Assembly (NCBI GenBank): GCA_029933395.1
Contig: JAOZOG010000147.1
Location: 1-5,384 of the forward strand
Length of the DNA: 5,384 bases
Direction of reading: 5' to 3'
Source: Sulfurovaceae bacterium
GTDB lineage: Bacteria; Campylobacterota; Campylobacteria; Campylobacterales; Sulfurovaceae
Shown here: one piece after another, positions 1-5,384 of the stretch
Layout of the letters: each line of letters starts with the position of its first letter
How positions within the stretch are numbered: the first letter of the stretch is position 1
Position numbers and translations under genes: made by a program
Notes under the pieces: generated by a model
The model's input: the letters and a program-made list of their open reading frames with translations, nothing else
The model's database searches: none
Told to the model about the DNA's origin: nothing

Positions 1-225
1 ATGGTACTTCGTGTACGTCGTAAGCAGGTCGTTCGTCTGGTGCGCGGTGTCGTTCAGTCCTTTTATGGACATCTTGAGCTGCTTCACTTCGCTCTCAAGC
101 TTGATGTTCAGCTCCGGTACGTGCGCGGCCTGTATGCCGATCCAGCTTATGACCGACACGAAGAACGTGATGGCCATACCGGCTATGATGGCCCCCGCGC
201 TGAACTGTTTTACTCTCTCTGACAT
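1..225 (-). CDS. Small membrane protein with coiled-coil-like tail, C-terminus cut by window edge
   Basis: The first 75 residues are present with no stop before the window edge. A short charged N-terminus (MSERVKQ) is followed by a hydrophobic segment at about residues 8-34 (FSAGAIIAGMAITFFVSVIS and on to IGIQAA). Then comes a hydrophilic helical stretch (37-75) with heptad-like hydrophobic spacing (L39, I41, L43, V47, L50, M52, I54, L57, L67, L68). This is a one-span inner-membrane protein with a coiled-coil-like domain. The start is clear: AAGGAG at 236-231 sits 5 bases before the ATG, 15 bases after the BppU-like gene. A position just after tail genes fits a lysis-cassette member such as a holin or an inner-membrane spanin subunit, or another phage membrane protein. 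No spanin or holin family motif is decisive, so the role is inference. The gene is distinct in composition from the beta-rich proteins before it. Confidence 0.72.
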   Translation of the reverse strand, partial: MSERVKQFSAGAIIAGMAITFFVSVISWIGIQAAHVPELNIKLESEVKQLKMSIKGLNDTAHQTNDLLTTYTKYH

Positions 226-240
226 TTTTTCTCCTTGTTT

Positions 241-552
241 TTATAGTGTCACGTCTTCGACAAGCTCGAACACATCTTTGACATAGGTCGTGATGTAGCT
301 TCCGTCGTCTACCTGTATGTCGTAGCTGAACCGCCCGGCCGTTCCGACCGATGCCTGGTCGAAGTCGAACTGCACCACCCCGCCCGCAGCGTCATTCAGC
401 GTTCCGGTTATCGTCACCGGGGTCGAAAGCCCTATGGTCATTTTCACGGTAGATCCGTTCAGGTCCACCGGAGACCCGTTCTCCTTGAGTGTCACGATGA
501 GCGGGTAGGTATCTCCTCTGAATCGCTTGATCGCATTATTGGTCACAGCCAT
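241..552 (-). CDS. BppU N-terminal-like phage baseplate/tail protein (103 aa)
   Basis: Probable small Ig-like beta-sandwich protein resembling the N-terminal domain of phage baseplate upper protein BppU, which in lactococcal phages anchors the receptor-binding layer to the baseplate. The visible signature is FRGDTYPLIVTLKENGSPVD (11-30), then LNGSTVKMTIG (31-41), a Gly/Val strand AAGGVVQFDF (55-64), and AGRFSYDIQVDDGSYITTY (72-90). This follows the usual order in the family: RGDT, then a G-x-P-V-D-L turn, then T-V-K-M, then A-G-x-F-x-Y-D-I-Q. The RGD is part of that fold motif and should not be read as an integrin-binding signal. A stand-alone protein of this size is just the domain; no C-terminal receptor-binding part is attached. 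A strong ribosome site AAGGAG (565-560) lies 7 bases before the ATG, inside the upstream gene, which overlaps by 17 bases. It ends 15 bases before the membrane-protein gene. Confidence 0.8.
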   Translation of the reverse strand: MAVTNNAIKRFRGDTYPLIVTLKENGSPVDLNGSTVKMTIGLSTPVTITGTLNDAAGGVVQFDFDQASVGTAGRFSYDIQVDDGSYITTYVKDVFELVEDVTL

Positions 553-814
553 TGTCTATCTCCTTGTTTTTTGTCTCGATGTCCGCTTCAAGCGTCCTGC
601 CGTCCACCTCCACGTCCATCACCATGCGCTGCACCTCTACGGAAAGCACCTGTTTTGAAATGTCCGCCTCCATGCGGTCAACCTGTATGTCCAGAACCAT
701 GTCGTCATAGGGTATGTACCTGTCTGTCCCGCCGCCGCTTATGTTCTGCAGATGCGTCAAAGCCGACACGTTGCTTACTGACGATTTGCTGTCGAGGAGT
801 TCTCCGGTTGTCAT
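536..814 (-). CDS. Small phage protein with internal nine-residue repeats, unknown function (92 aa)
   Basis: Not recognised as a named family. The first 38 residues are Ser/Gly-rich with ISGGGTDRYIPYDD (25-38). The rest alternates hydrophobic and charged residues, as in amphipathic beta strands. Three related units are visible: VLDIQVDRM (40-48), VLSVEVQRM (56-64) and VMDVEVDGR (65-73). EADI follows the first (49-52) and recurs after the third (76-79). The end is charged and hydrophilic (TKNKEIDNGCDQ). The start overlaps the stop of the 378-residue gene as ATGA, with GGGAG (827-823) eight bases upstream, so re-initiation coupling is likely. The end overlaps the next gene by 17 bases. This dense packing argues strongly that the frame is real. 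A small tail or connector component is plausible from context only. Confidence 0.72.
   Translation of the reverse strand: MTTGELLDSKSSVSNVSALTHLQNISGGGTDRYIPYDDMVLDIQVDRMEADISKQVLSVEVQRMVMDVEVDGRTLEADIETKNKEIDNGCDQ
811..814 (-). promoter_or_regulatory. ATGA start/stop overlap (translational coupling)
   Basis: The ATG of the 92-residue gene overlaps the TGA of the 378-residue gene. GGGAG at 827-823 lies eight bases before the ATG, so both re-initiation and independent loading are possible. Confidence 0.65.
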
Positions 815-1947
815 ATCGTGTACTCCCAGACAGCTTCGGAGATGGTCTCCTGGTTGGTCACGCCTTCTGTGTCCACAACAGCAGACCCTGTAGAGTCGTC
901 GGTGATCTTTCCGACCGTCCCCCTCACGATGATCGTTCCGTTCGTCACCGTACTGTCCACCTTCAGCTGTCCGCTGTGGAAGTCAATACTCACAGCATCT
1001 GTCCCTGTACGGTTCGTAAGCTTCAACCCTCCGCTGTATCCGCGCACCGCAAGCCCCTGACCAGAGCCGCCCATGTCTATGGTAGGTGTGGAAGCCCCTG
1101 CAACACCGCTCCAGCAGTCCAGGAAGATGGCATCGGCACCGCCGCCGAGCGTAATGACACTCTCCATGAGTACAGAGTTGTAAATATATCCGTTGACGTA
1201 GTTCAGTGCGCCTATGTTGCACTCTATAGCGCTGCATTTGCCGTCAAGCACGCCGTTTATGGTAAAGTTCCTGAACTCGCATCCGTATGTTTCCGCACCG
1301 TCAAGCACCGTCAGGTGTGACCGTGTAGCATTCTGCCCCACAAGAGTAAACCCTTCAACAGCATCTCCGGTGTCAAGCGTAAGATCTCCACGTATGAACA
1401 GCGTATCGAAGCCCTTGTCGTTGGCTATAAAAATGGCATCCTGCACGTTGTTCACCGGGAACTCCATGTTTCCTGCCGGGTAGTCCGTACCGCTCAGTGA
1501 ACTTGTAACATCCACAGAAACGACACCGCCGTAAGACGAGTACCTGAGCGCATCCTGCTCCTGCAGCGTAGCCGAAGCCGAAGAGGTCCGGTCAATGGTC
1601 ACGAAAGCCGTCGGCTCCCTGGCGTCCATATCATCACCATTCTCATCTACGGCAACAAGGTTTCCCCCGTCAAGCGAGCATAGCACCCAGTCCGGCCCGC
1701 TTCTCGCTTCGAACGCCACTTTCGCGTTGAGCAGCTTGATGGTAAGGCCGACCTTTGTACCGCCTCCAAGGCTCTCTTTGCCAGAAGCGTCCACGATGCT
1801 CTTGTTGTCCATCGCGCTCGGCCTTGACTCAAGCCACCGGAGCGTATCGAGAAGGTCCTGCATGGAAATGGCCGTGGACGGAGACAGCACGGTAATGATG
1901 CGCGGCGATACGTCCCAGTCTATGCTCACGTCACTCCTGATGGCCAT
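811..1947 (-). CDS. Phage beta-helix-like virion protein (378 aa)
   Basis: Probable tail, appendage or other virion-associated protein. The N-terminal region (1-125) contains WDVSPRIITVLSPSTAISMQ (11-30) and a helical DLLDTLRWLE (31-40), a start I have seen in phage structural proteins of this kind. A linker EQDALRYSSYGG (130-141) leads to YPAGNMEFPVNNVQDAIFIA (156-175), the phage motif of the form P-G-x-x-F-P-V-N-N-x-x-D-A. After it come FDTLFIRGDLTLDTGDAVEG (180-199) and strand ladders to about residue 355 with Cys at 223, 238, 243 and 278, consistent with pectate-lyase-like beta-helix coils. No catalytic acid cluster is evident, so binding or structural use is likelier than cleavage. The C-terminus EAVWEYTI resembles the A-V-W endings of other phage proteins. 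A strong ribosome site AAAGGAG (1960-1954) lies 6 bases before the ATG. Its TGA overlaps the next ATG as ATGA. Confidence 0.84.
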   Translation of the reverse strand: MAIRSDVSIDWDVSPRIITVLSPSTAISMQDLLDTLRWLESRPSAMDNKSIVDASGKESLGGGTKVGLTIKLLNAKVAFEARSGPDWVLCSLDGGNLVAVDENGDDMDAREPTAFVTIDRTSSASATLQEQDALRYSSYGGVVSVDVTSSLSGTDYPAGNMEFPVNNVQDAIFIANDKGFDTLFIRGDLTLDTGDAVEGFTLVGQNATRSHLTVLDGAETYGCEFRNFTINGVLDGKCSAIECNIGALNYVNGYIYNSVLMESVITLGGGADAIFLDCWSGVAGASTPTIDMGGSGQGLAVRGYSGGLKLTNRTGTDAVSIDFHSGQLKVDSTVTNGTIIVRGTVGKITDDSTGSAVVDTEGVTNQETISEAVWEYTI

Positions 1948-1964
1948 CTACCTCTCCTTTGCCA

Positions 1965-2162
1965 TTATGAGGCTTTGCCGGTTTCCCAGGCTTCGGTGGC
2001 CGTCCCGGTCTTTCCGGTCTTTGCCCTTTCCTGGCCTTCCTGGAAAGCACTGTGCCTTTCTTCGATCTCTTCTGCAATTTCCCTAAGCTCTTGAGGGGTG
2101 AAATTCCCGTCAAGTGAAGCCCAATTTGCAGATTTGTAGTAGGTAACATTGTTCTCTTCCAT
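1965..2162 (-). CDS. Small charged helical protein of unknown function (65 aa)
   Basis: Not recognised. The product is acidic and mostly hydrophilic. Residues 22-47 (TPQELREIAEEIEERHSAFQ and onward) look like one amphipathic alpha helix that could pair as a coiled coil. The C-terminal third contains a tandem KTGKTG (48-53) encoded by a perfect 9-base DNA repeat, then a Gly/Thr/Ala-rich tail. The ATG overlaps the TAA of the 556-residue gene as TAATG, and only a weak CAGGCG precedes it, so translation is probably coupled to termination upstream. It ends 17 bases before the 378-residue gene, whose ribosome site lies in that gap. The coupling and gap-free packing support this frame. A competing 72-residue frame starting at 2149 gives a Pro/Lys/Arg-rich product and runs into the next gene; I consider it a shadow. 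A small adaptor or chaperone role is possible but unsupported. Confidence 0.68.
   Translation of the reverse strand: MEENNVTYYKSANWASLDGNFTPQELREIAEEIEERHSAFQEGQERAKTGKTGTATEAWETGKAS
2005..2022 (-). repeat. Perfect 9-base tandem repeat (2 copies)
   Basis: The plus-strand unit ccggtcttt occurs twice in a row and encodes KTGKTG in the 65-residue protein. The length keeps the reading frame, as expected for slippage inside a coding region. Confidence 0.8.
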
Positions 2163-2164
2163 TA
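2160..2164 (-). promoter_or_regulatory. TAATG stop/start overlap (translational coupling)
   Basis: The TAA of the 556-residue gene and the ATG of the 65-residue gene share base 2162. The only candidate ribosome site is a weak CAGGCG just upstream, so re-initiation by ribosomes finishing the upstream gene is the likely route. Confidence 0.6.
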
Positions 2165-3832
2165 CGTCGCCTGCGGATCGGTAGTGAGGATCGGCGAGAA
2201 GCTAAGACCGGTCGAACCGAACGTCGTGTCTACATCGTAAGGCTTGAAACCGTACTTTCTCACAGAAGTCCTCACCGAAATGTCCGAATTGTAAATAATG
2301 TTGTCGCTCTGCTCGCTCGTCGCATCTGCGGTAATGTCAAGCAGCGGCACGTAGAAGTCTCCGGTCTCTCCAGTAGGGTCAGGAGAAACACCGGAGAAGG
2401 TACTGCCCGAGAATGAAGCATAGGTGTACACAGTGTCATCGACACGAAGCGAACCGCTTTGAGGCGTCTTGTTAATGTCTATCGTTGCCGTCGCCACGAT
2501 GGTGTTTGACGTAGTGGAATTGATAGTATATTGATTTTTGACAACATCCCCCGCACTGATCTCCGCAACGAAGATGTTGCATCCGTTGAGAGATGCGTGT
2601 GTAACAAATACGTTCTGGTAATTCGGCGGAGCCTGCTCAGTTCCCGAACTGTCTTTGAGCACGAAGTCCGCAGAGGCATAGTTCGTCACCCAGATACCCT
2701 GCGCACCATAGAACGTCGTTCCCGCAAGCGTACCGAACGGCGCGACCTTCACTTCGGAGTATGACCCCTCGTTCGCAGACCTGTACTCCTGCCCGGCATC
2801 GCCGTTGAGCGTATCGGAAGATCCATAGCGTGTCAGGTACTTGAGGTATTCGTAGGTGTCCGCCATGCTCTGCGCGTTACAGTCAATTTCAGCATCGTAT
2901 GTCTGCGCACCGTTACCGTTGTTTAGGTCTCTGGAGATCGTACCGAACGTCACGGTAATGGAAGAATACCCGGCCACAACGTCCGTTATGGAAGAGATGG
3001 TGCTTGAAGTACCGGAAGCGTTCACACACTCCCTTTCGCTGTACTCTGCCAGCGTGTTCGAAGCGGTAATGGTACCGCCGCGAACCGCGTTAAGGTAGAC
3101 ATCGTTCCCGGAGATCTTCGCTATCTTACCGACAGCGCCAGTGGTCGTGTCCTTTGCGAACTGCCCGACCGTAAAGCCCGTAGAGTCAGAAACGGTAACG
3201 TACAGCTCTCCTGACTTGTTCCCCGAGTCCGCAGCGGTGTTGATACCGATGGGGTTTCTGCCGCCGCCTGAAAGGTCCGCGAAGTTGTGGTCGTAGGTGT
3301 CCCCGAATTCACGCGCATAGATCCACACACCACCGTCTGTCAGCGTACCGGACGTATCTACCGACTGCACCCATGTACCCGTATCTTTCACCTTGATGAG
3401 AATGTCAATGTTCCCGGTGATCCACCACGGCGTCACTTCCGCGTCGTTCTGTATGAGGTAGAGCTGCGTTCCGCTCTCCTGCGTACCGATGGAGTAAAGG
3501 TTTGCCCAAAGTGTATCTGCCGTGGACGTACCGGAACCGGCCGGGTCTTCTATGGACCCGCCTTTGAGGTATTTGAAGTCGTCAGCATGTCCGAAGGTCC
3601 AGCCATTGAGCCACTTGTACACCGTAGGCGTCTGTGATTCGATGGGGTAGGTGTCGTCCATCTGTGAAGTCGAAGCGAATTCTGTCGCAAGCCATTGGAA
3701 GAACTCGAGTATCGTTCCGACCTTCGAGTAGTCGCCGGTAGCGGACGGGAGGTTGTTGCCCGTTCCGCTGTCGTTGTTCGTTACAGTTTTAGCACTGTAG
3801 TCTATGGTCCAGTCTGCCGAAGAGAATGCCAT
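2162..3832 (-). CDS. Large phage structural (tail/appendage) protein, marine-phage type (556 aa)
   Basis: Probable virion structural protein of a type I recognise from marine phage genomes, usually annotated as hypothetical or structural; its biochemical role is unknown. Landmarks in order: an N-terminal module with GTILEFFQWLATEFAS (39-54) and MDDTYPIESQTPT (58-70); a VWIYAREFGDTYDHNFADLS segment (169-188) followed by GGGRNPIGI; a GQFAKDTTTGAVGKI element (223-237), like the short G-x-TTG-A-x-G-x-I unit found in phage structural proteins; a helical stretch MADTYEYLKYLTRYGS (323-338); and a strand-rich end with LRVDDTVYTYASFSGSTFSG (462-481). It closes with SVRKYGFKPY (523-532) and TDPQAT, matching the end of the upstream 490-residue protein. 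A good ribosome site AAAGGA (3844-3839) lies 6 bases before the ATG. Its TAA shares one base with the next ATG (TAATG). No signal peptide or membrane segment is seen. Confidence 0.85.
   Translation of the reverse strand: MAFSSADWTIDYSAKTVTNNDSGTGNNLPSATGDYSKVGTILEFFQWLATEFASTSQMDDTYPIESQTPTVYKWLNGWTFGHADDFKYLKGGSIEDPAGSGTSTADTLWANLYSIGTQESGTQLYLIQNDAEVTPWWITGNIDILIKVKDTGTWVQSVDTSGTLTDGGVWIYAREFGDTYDHNFADLSGGGRNPIGINTAADSGNKSGELYVTVSDSTGFTVGQFAKDTTTGAVGKIAKISGNDVYLNAVRGGTITASNTLAEYSERECVNASGTSSTISSITDVVAGYSSITVTFGTISRDLNNGNGAQTYDAEIDCNAQSMADTYEYLKYLTRYGSSDTLNGDAGQEYRSANEGSYSEVKVAPFGTLAGTTFYGAQGIWVTNYASADFVLKDSSGTEQAPPNYQNVFVTHASLNGCNIFVAEISAGDVVKNQYTINSTTSNTIVATATIDINKTPQSGSLRVDDTVYTYASFSGSTFSGVSPDPTGETGDFYVPLLDITADATSEQSDNIIYNSDISVRTSVRKYGFKPYDVDTTFGSTGLSFSPILTTDPQAT
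2237..2257 (-). repeat. Shared C-terminal motif, copy in the 556-residue gene
   Basis: These bases encode KYGFKPY (526-532). Bases 2238-2257 match 3921-3940 in the preceding gene at 19 of 20 positions. The similarity continues weakly to the stop, where both genes end in TDPQxT and both plus-strand sequences carry ctgcggatc. It is best read as a duplicated or recombined gene end rather than a mobile repeat. Confidence 0.75.
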
Positions 3833-3847
3833 TGTATTTCCTTTGTG

Positions 3848-5320
3848 TTAAGTTTGCTGCGGATCCGTAATGAGAACCACGTTGGTTGAGGAGTCGCTTG
3901 CAAGAGAAATGACCCCCACATAAGGCTTGTAACCGTACTTCCGCACCCGCACCGTAGCCGTAGTGGCAGAACCTGAGTACGAAGTGGAGACATCCCCGTT
4001 CGCATCGGTCGTGGTATTCACGATGCTCCCTGCCGTATCGAGGTCCTCGTCTATGTAGACATACGCACCGCTTATGACATCCCCCGCCTGGTCCTTGACG
4101 TTCACCGCTATGGAAACGGAAGAGACGATGCTTACCGTCCCCCCGGCTGTAGCGGAGGTGGAGAAGTTGGTACCGTTGCTCTTGTTCACCGTCAGCGTCC
4201 CCGAAGTCCCGGCCCAGTAAATGTCCGTGCCGCTTCCGTCGCTCTGAAAGTTGTCCAGGGTAATGGTGCCGGTGACGGAGGAGGGAATGTAGAGTGCGTA
4301 CTTGCCGCTGAAACCGCTGAATGTCAGGTTTGACATGTTGCTCAGGTCCGAGCTTGAAGTGAGCACGACGGCACCCGTGGAAGTCTCGGTCGTGTCGCTT
4401 ATCGTGCAGTTGGAGAACTCTGCACCGTCAGGCGTTATTTTGTTGCAGGAGTTGAAAACCGCACCCTCGACGCTGCAGGTATCTCCAAGCGTTATGTCGC
4501 CCCCGTTCGTCACGCCACCGCCTGTAATGGAGAAAAGGCTGGCCGCACTCGCCTCGATGGAAACCTTCGCCCCGTCGGTACCGATAATGCTCGTCCCCTT
4601 GAAGTCCGCCGTATCAGATATGGTTATGGTGTAGGTGCTGTCGTTGTTGTACCCGCCCGCAAAGTTCACTGTTTCGCTGTAGCTGTTGCCAGTGGTCGTA
4701 TTTATGGTAATGTCCGTCTGGAAGGTCAAGGCGCCCTTGTACAGCTCGCTGCATCCGTCATAGTTGTCGTTGCCTGTCGTGTCGTAGGTGTGAGACTCGA
4801 GAAAGAGACTGTCGTTCGCGGTCGTACCGCCTATGGTCCTCCCCGCGCCATACCACATCGCATCGATCCAGTTGTTGATGACCGACCGGATGTTCCCCGA
4901 CGAACTGTTGTCCACGATAATTTGTATAGAGCCGATGGAAGACTTGTTCAGTGTGCCTGTCGTGCTTCCCTCCCCGAACTGCAGAACGACCGGGTGGAAG
5001 TCACCCGAGATCTTCCTGGCAGACGAAGTGGCTGCAATGAATTGTTCGTAGTTCGAACTGTTTGTACGGAGGTTGACCCTGATGTCCGTATAGTACGGTG
5101 CAAGGTTCGAGGACATATAAAAAGTAAAATATTTGGCAGAACCCATATTTGCAGATTTTGTAAGCGTACCGGTCTCGGTGGAGTTCTTCGACACCTGCCA
5201 CGATTCGGAGTTGGATCCCTGGATGCAGTTGCTGTAGTCGTCGGGACCATCCGTACCACCCCATCCGCTCTCATTGTCGTTGGTGGTATATAACGTCATC
5301 CCGCTGTTCGAAATCGCCAT
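3848..5320 (-). CDS. Phage structural protein with lectin-like, beta-helix-like and C-terminal Ig-like regions (490 aa)
   Basis: Probable virion surface, tail or appendage protein; no enzymatic motif is seen. Residues 1-180 are aromatic- and Asn-rich and look like a lectin/LamG-type beta sandwich, including an IRSVINNWIDAMWYG segment near 144-158 of a kind I associate with marine phage structural proteins. Residues about 200-395 are short Gly/Ser/Thr-rich strands with repeated motifs GAVFNSC (286-292) and GAEFSNC (299-305), typical of a right-handed beta-helix. Residues about 403-490 match the carboxypeptidase-regulatory/Ig-like pattern: VNVKDQAGDVISGAYVYI, then TTTDANGDV, then VRVRKYGYKPY. 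The C-terminus TDPQQT recurs in the next gene. ATG at 5320 is preferred over TTG at 5323; only a weak GGGG (5330-5327) precedes it, unlike the strong sites downstream. First gene of the visible run, 15 bases before the 556-residue gene. Domain assignment is inferred from pattern; the phage structural role is fairly sure, the exact location in the virion is not. Confidence 0.83.
   Translation of the reverse strand: MAISNSGMTLYTTNDNESGWGGTDGPDDYSNCIQGSNSESWQVSKNSTETGTLTKSANMGSAKYFTFYMSSNLAPYYTDIRVNLRTNSSNYEQFIAATSSARKISGDFHPVVLQFGEGSTTGTLNKSSIGSIQIIVDNSSSGNIRSVINNWIDAMWYGAGRTIGGTTANDSLFLESHTYDTTGNDNYDGCSELYKGALTFQTDITINTTTGNSYSETVNFAGGYNNDSTYTITISDTADFKGTSIIGTDGAKVSIEASAASLFSITGGGVTNGGDITLGDTCSVEGAVFNSCNKITPDGAEFSNCTISDTTETSTGAVVLTSSSDLSNMSNLTFSGFSGKYALYIPSSVTGTITLDNFQSDGSGTDIYWAGTSGTLTVNKSNGTNFSTSATAGGTVSIVSSVSIAVNVKDQAGDVISGAYVYIDEDLDTAGSIVNTTTDANGDVSTSYSGSATTATVRVRKYGYKPYVGVISLASDSSTNVVLITDPQQT
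3920..3940 (-). repeat. Shared C-terminal motif, copy in the 490-residue gene
   Basis: These bases encode KYGYKPY (461-467) at the last strand of the carboxypeptidase-regulatory/Ig-like domain. They pair with the copy at 2237-2257. The distance from KYG to the C-terminus is 30 residues here and 31 in the other protein, so the whole end segment appears homologous. Confidence 0.75.
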
Positions 5321-5384
5321 CAAAAGCCCCGATTTTTTTGTTTATCATAGCTTTTGCGGCAGGTAAAATATAGTAGACTAAAAA
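5321..5384 (-). promoter_or_regulatory. A+T-rich leader, possible promoter upstream of the 490-residue gene
   Basis: This is the only distinctly A+T-rich stretch in the window. Read on the minus strand it contains TATGAT (5349-5344), which matches five of six bases of the sigma70 -10 consensus, and TATATT (5372-5367), also five of six. No convincing TTGACA-like -35 lies 16-18 bases before the first, and for the second it would fall outside the window. AAATCG (5335-5330) and CGATTT (5316-5311) could pair around the GGGG and start codon. The same stretch is also open in two frames from the window edge, so it may instead be the end of an upstream gene. Confidence 0.3.

Noticed and set aside
1..222. 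Plus-strand frame of 73 residues at the window edge
   Set aside because: Exactly antisense to the membrane-protein gene, which has a strong ribosome site and a clear membrane segment.
511..519. RGD cell-adhesion motif in the 103-residue protein
   Set aside because: RGDT at residues 12-15 is a normal part of the BppU-like fold signature in phage proteins; there is no reason to infer integrin binding.
571..1320. Long plus-strand frame of 249 residues
   Set aside because: It lies antisense to the 378- and 92-residue genes. The product is Cys-, Arg- and Pro-rich with no domain pattern, no ribosome site is evident, and the minus-strand proteins are far better supported.
1595..2086. Plus-strand frame of 163 residues
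   Set aside because: Antisense to the 378- and 65-residue genes; Ser/Leu/Pro-rich low-complexity product typical of a shadow frame.
4790..5293. Plus-strand frame of 167 residues, and the overlapping minus-strand frames of about 90-110 residues
   Set aside because: All lie inside the 490-residue gene. They are Arg/Thr/Pro-rich with no recognisable pattern and no ribosome site in keeping with the neighbours.
5318..5323. TTG at 5323 as start of the 490-residue protein
   Set aside because: An ATG follows immediately at 5320, and MAIS resembles the MA-type starts of the 556-, 378- and 103-residue neighbours (MAF, MAI, MAV); neither start has a strong ribosome site, so ATG is preferred.
5311..5338. 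Rho-independent terminator on the plus strand (aaatcg ... cgattt followed by T's)
   Set aside because: The stem is only six base pairs with a 14-base loop, and no plus-strand gene ends there. The T run is more simply part of the A+T-rich leader.
1..5384. CRISPR array, tRNA, rRNA, insertion sequence or attachment site
   Set aside because: No regularly spaced repeats, no cloverleaf-like segment, no transposase and no terminal inverted repeats were seen on either strand.

Overview
The window looks like part of the structural (tail or virion-appendage) module of a tailed bacteriophage or prophage. The basis is a tightly packed run of seven genes, all on the minus strand and read from right to left. 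There are gaps of at most 17 bases and several start/stop overlaps. The encoded proteins are rich in Gly, Ser, Thr and Asp and look like beta-structured virion proteins. No integrase, replication, packaging or host gene is visible, so phage and prophage cannot be told apart, and the host cannot be named. Composition is slightly above half G+C by eye. ATA is used freely for Ile, and most genes have a clear AAGGAG-like ribosome binding site.

Layout in the direction of transcription: (1) 5384-5321 is a short A+T-rich stretch, a possible leader or promoter or the tail end of an upstream gene. (2) 5320-3848 encodes a 490-residue protein with a lectin-like N-terminal region, a beta-helix-like middle and a carboxypeptidase-regulatory/Ig-like C-terminal domain. 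(3) 3832-2162 encodes a 556-residue protein resembling large structural proteins common in marine phage genomes; it ends in the same C-terminal motif as its neighbour. (4) 2162-1965 encodes a 65-residue helical, charged protein, joined to gene 3 by TAATG. (5) 1947-811 encodes a 378-residue protein with a beta-helix-like core. (6) 814-536 encodes a 92-residue protein with an internal nine-residue repeat, joined to gene 5 by ATGA. (7) 552-241 encodes a 103-residue protein like the N-terminal domain of phage baseplate upper protein BppU. (8) 225-1 encodes the start of a small membrane protein with a coiled-coil-like tail, cut by the window edge; it may begin a lysis or membrane module.

Inferred logic: one polycistronic message yields a set of beta-rich virion proteins in ratios set partly by translational coupling. 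Two adjacent large proteins carry related C-terminal ends, which suggests a common attachment, folding or display role. I see phage biology with some unusual details rather than a demonstrably new system. The most distinctive details are the shared C-terminal module, the repeat-built 92-residue protein and the chain of coupled genes. Family statements come from recognising sequence patterns by eye; no search was run.
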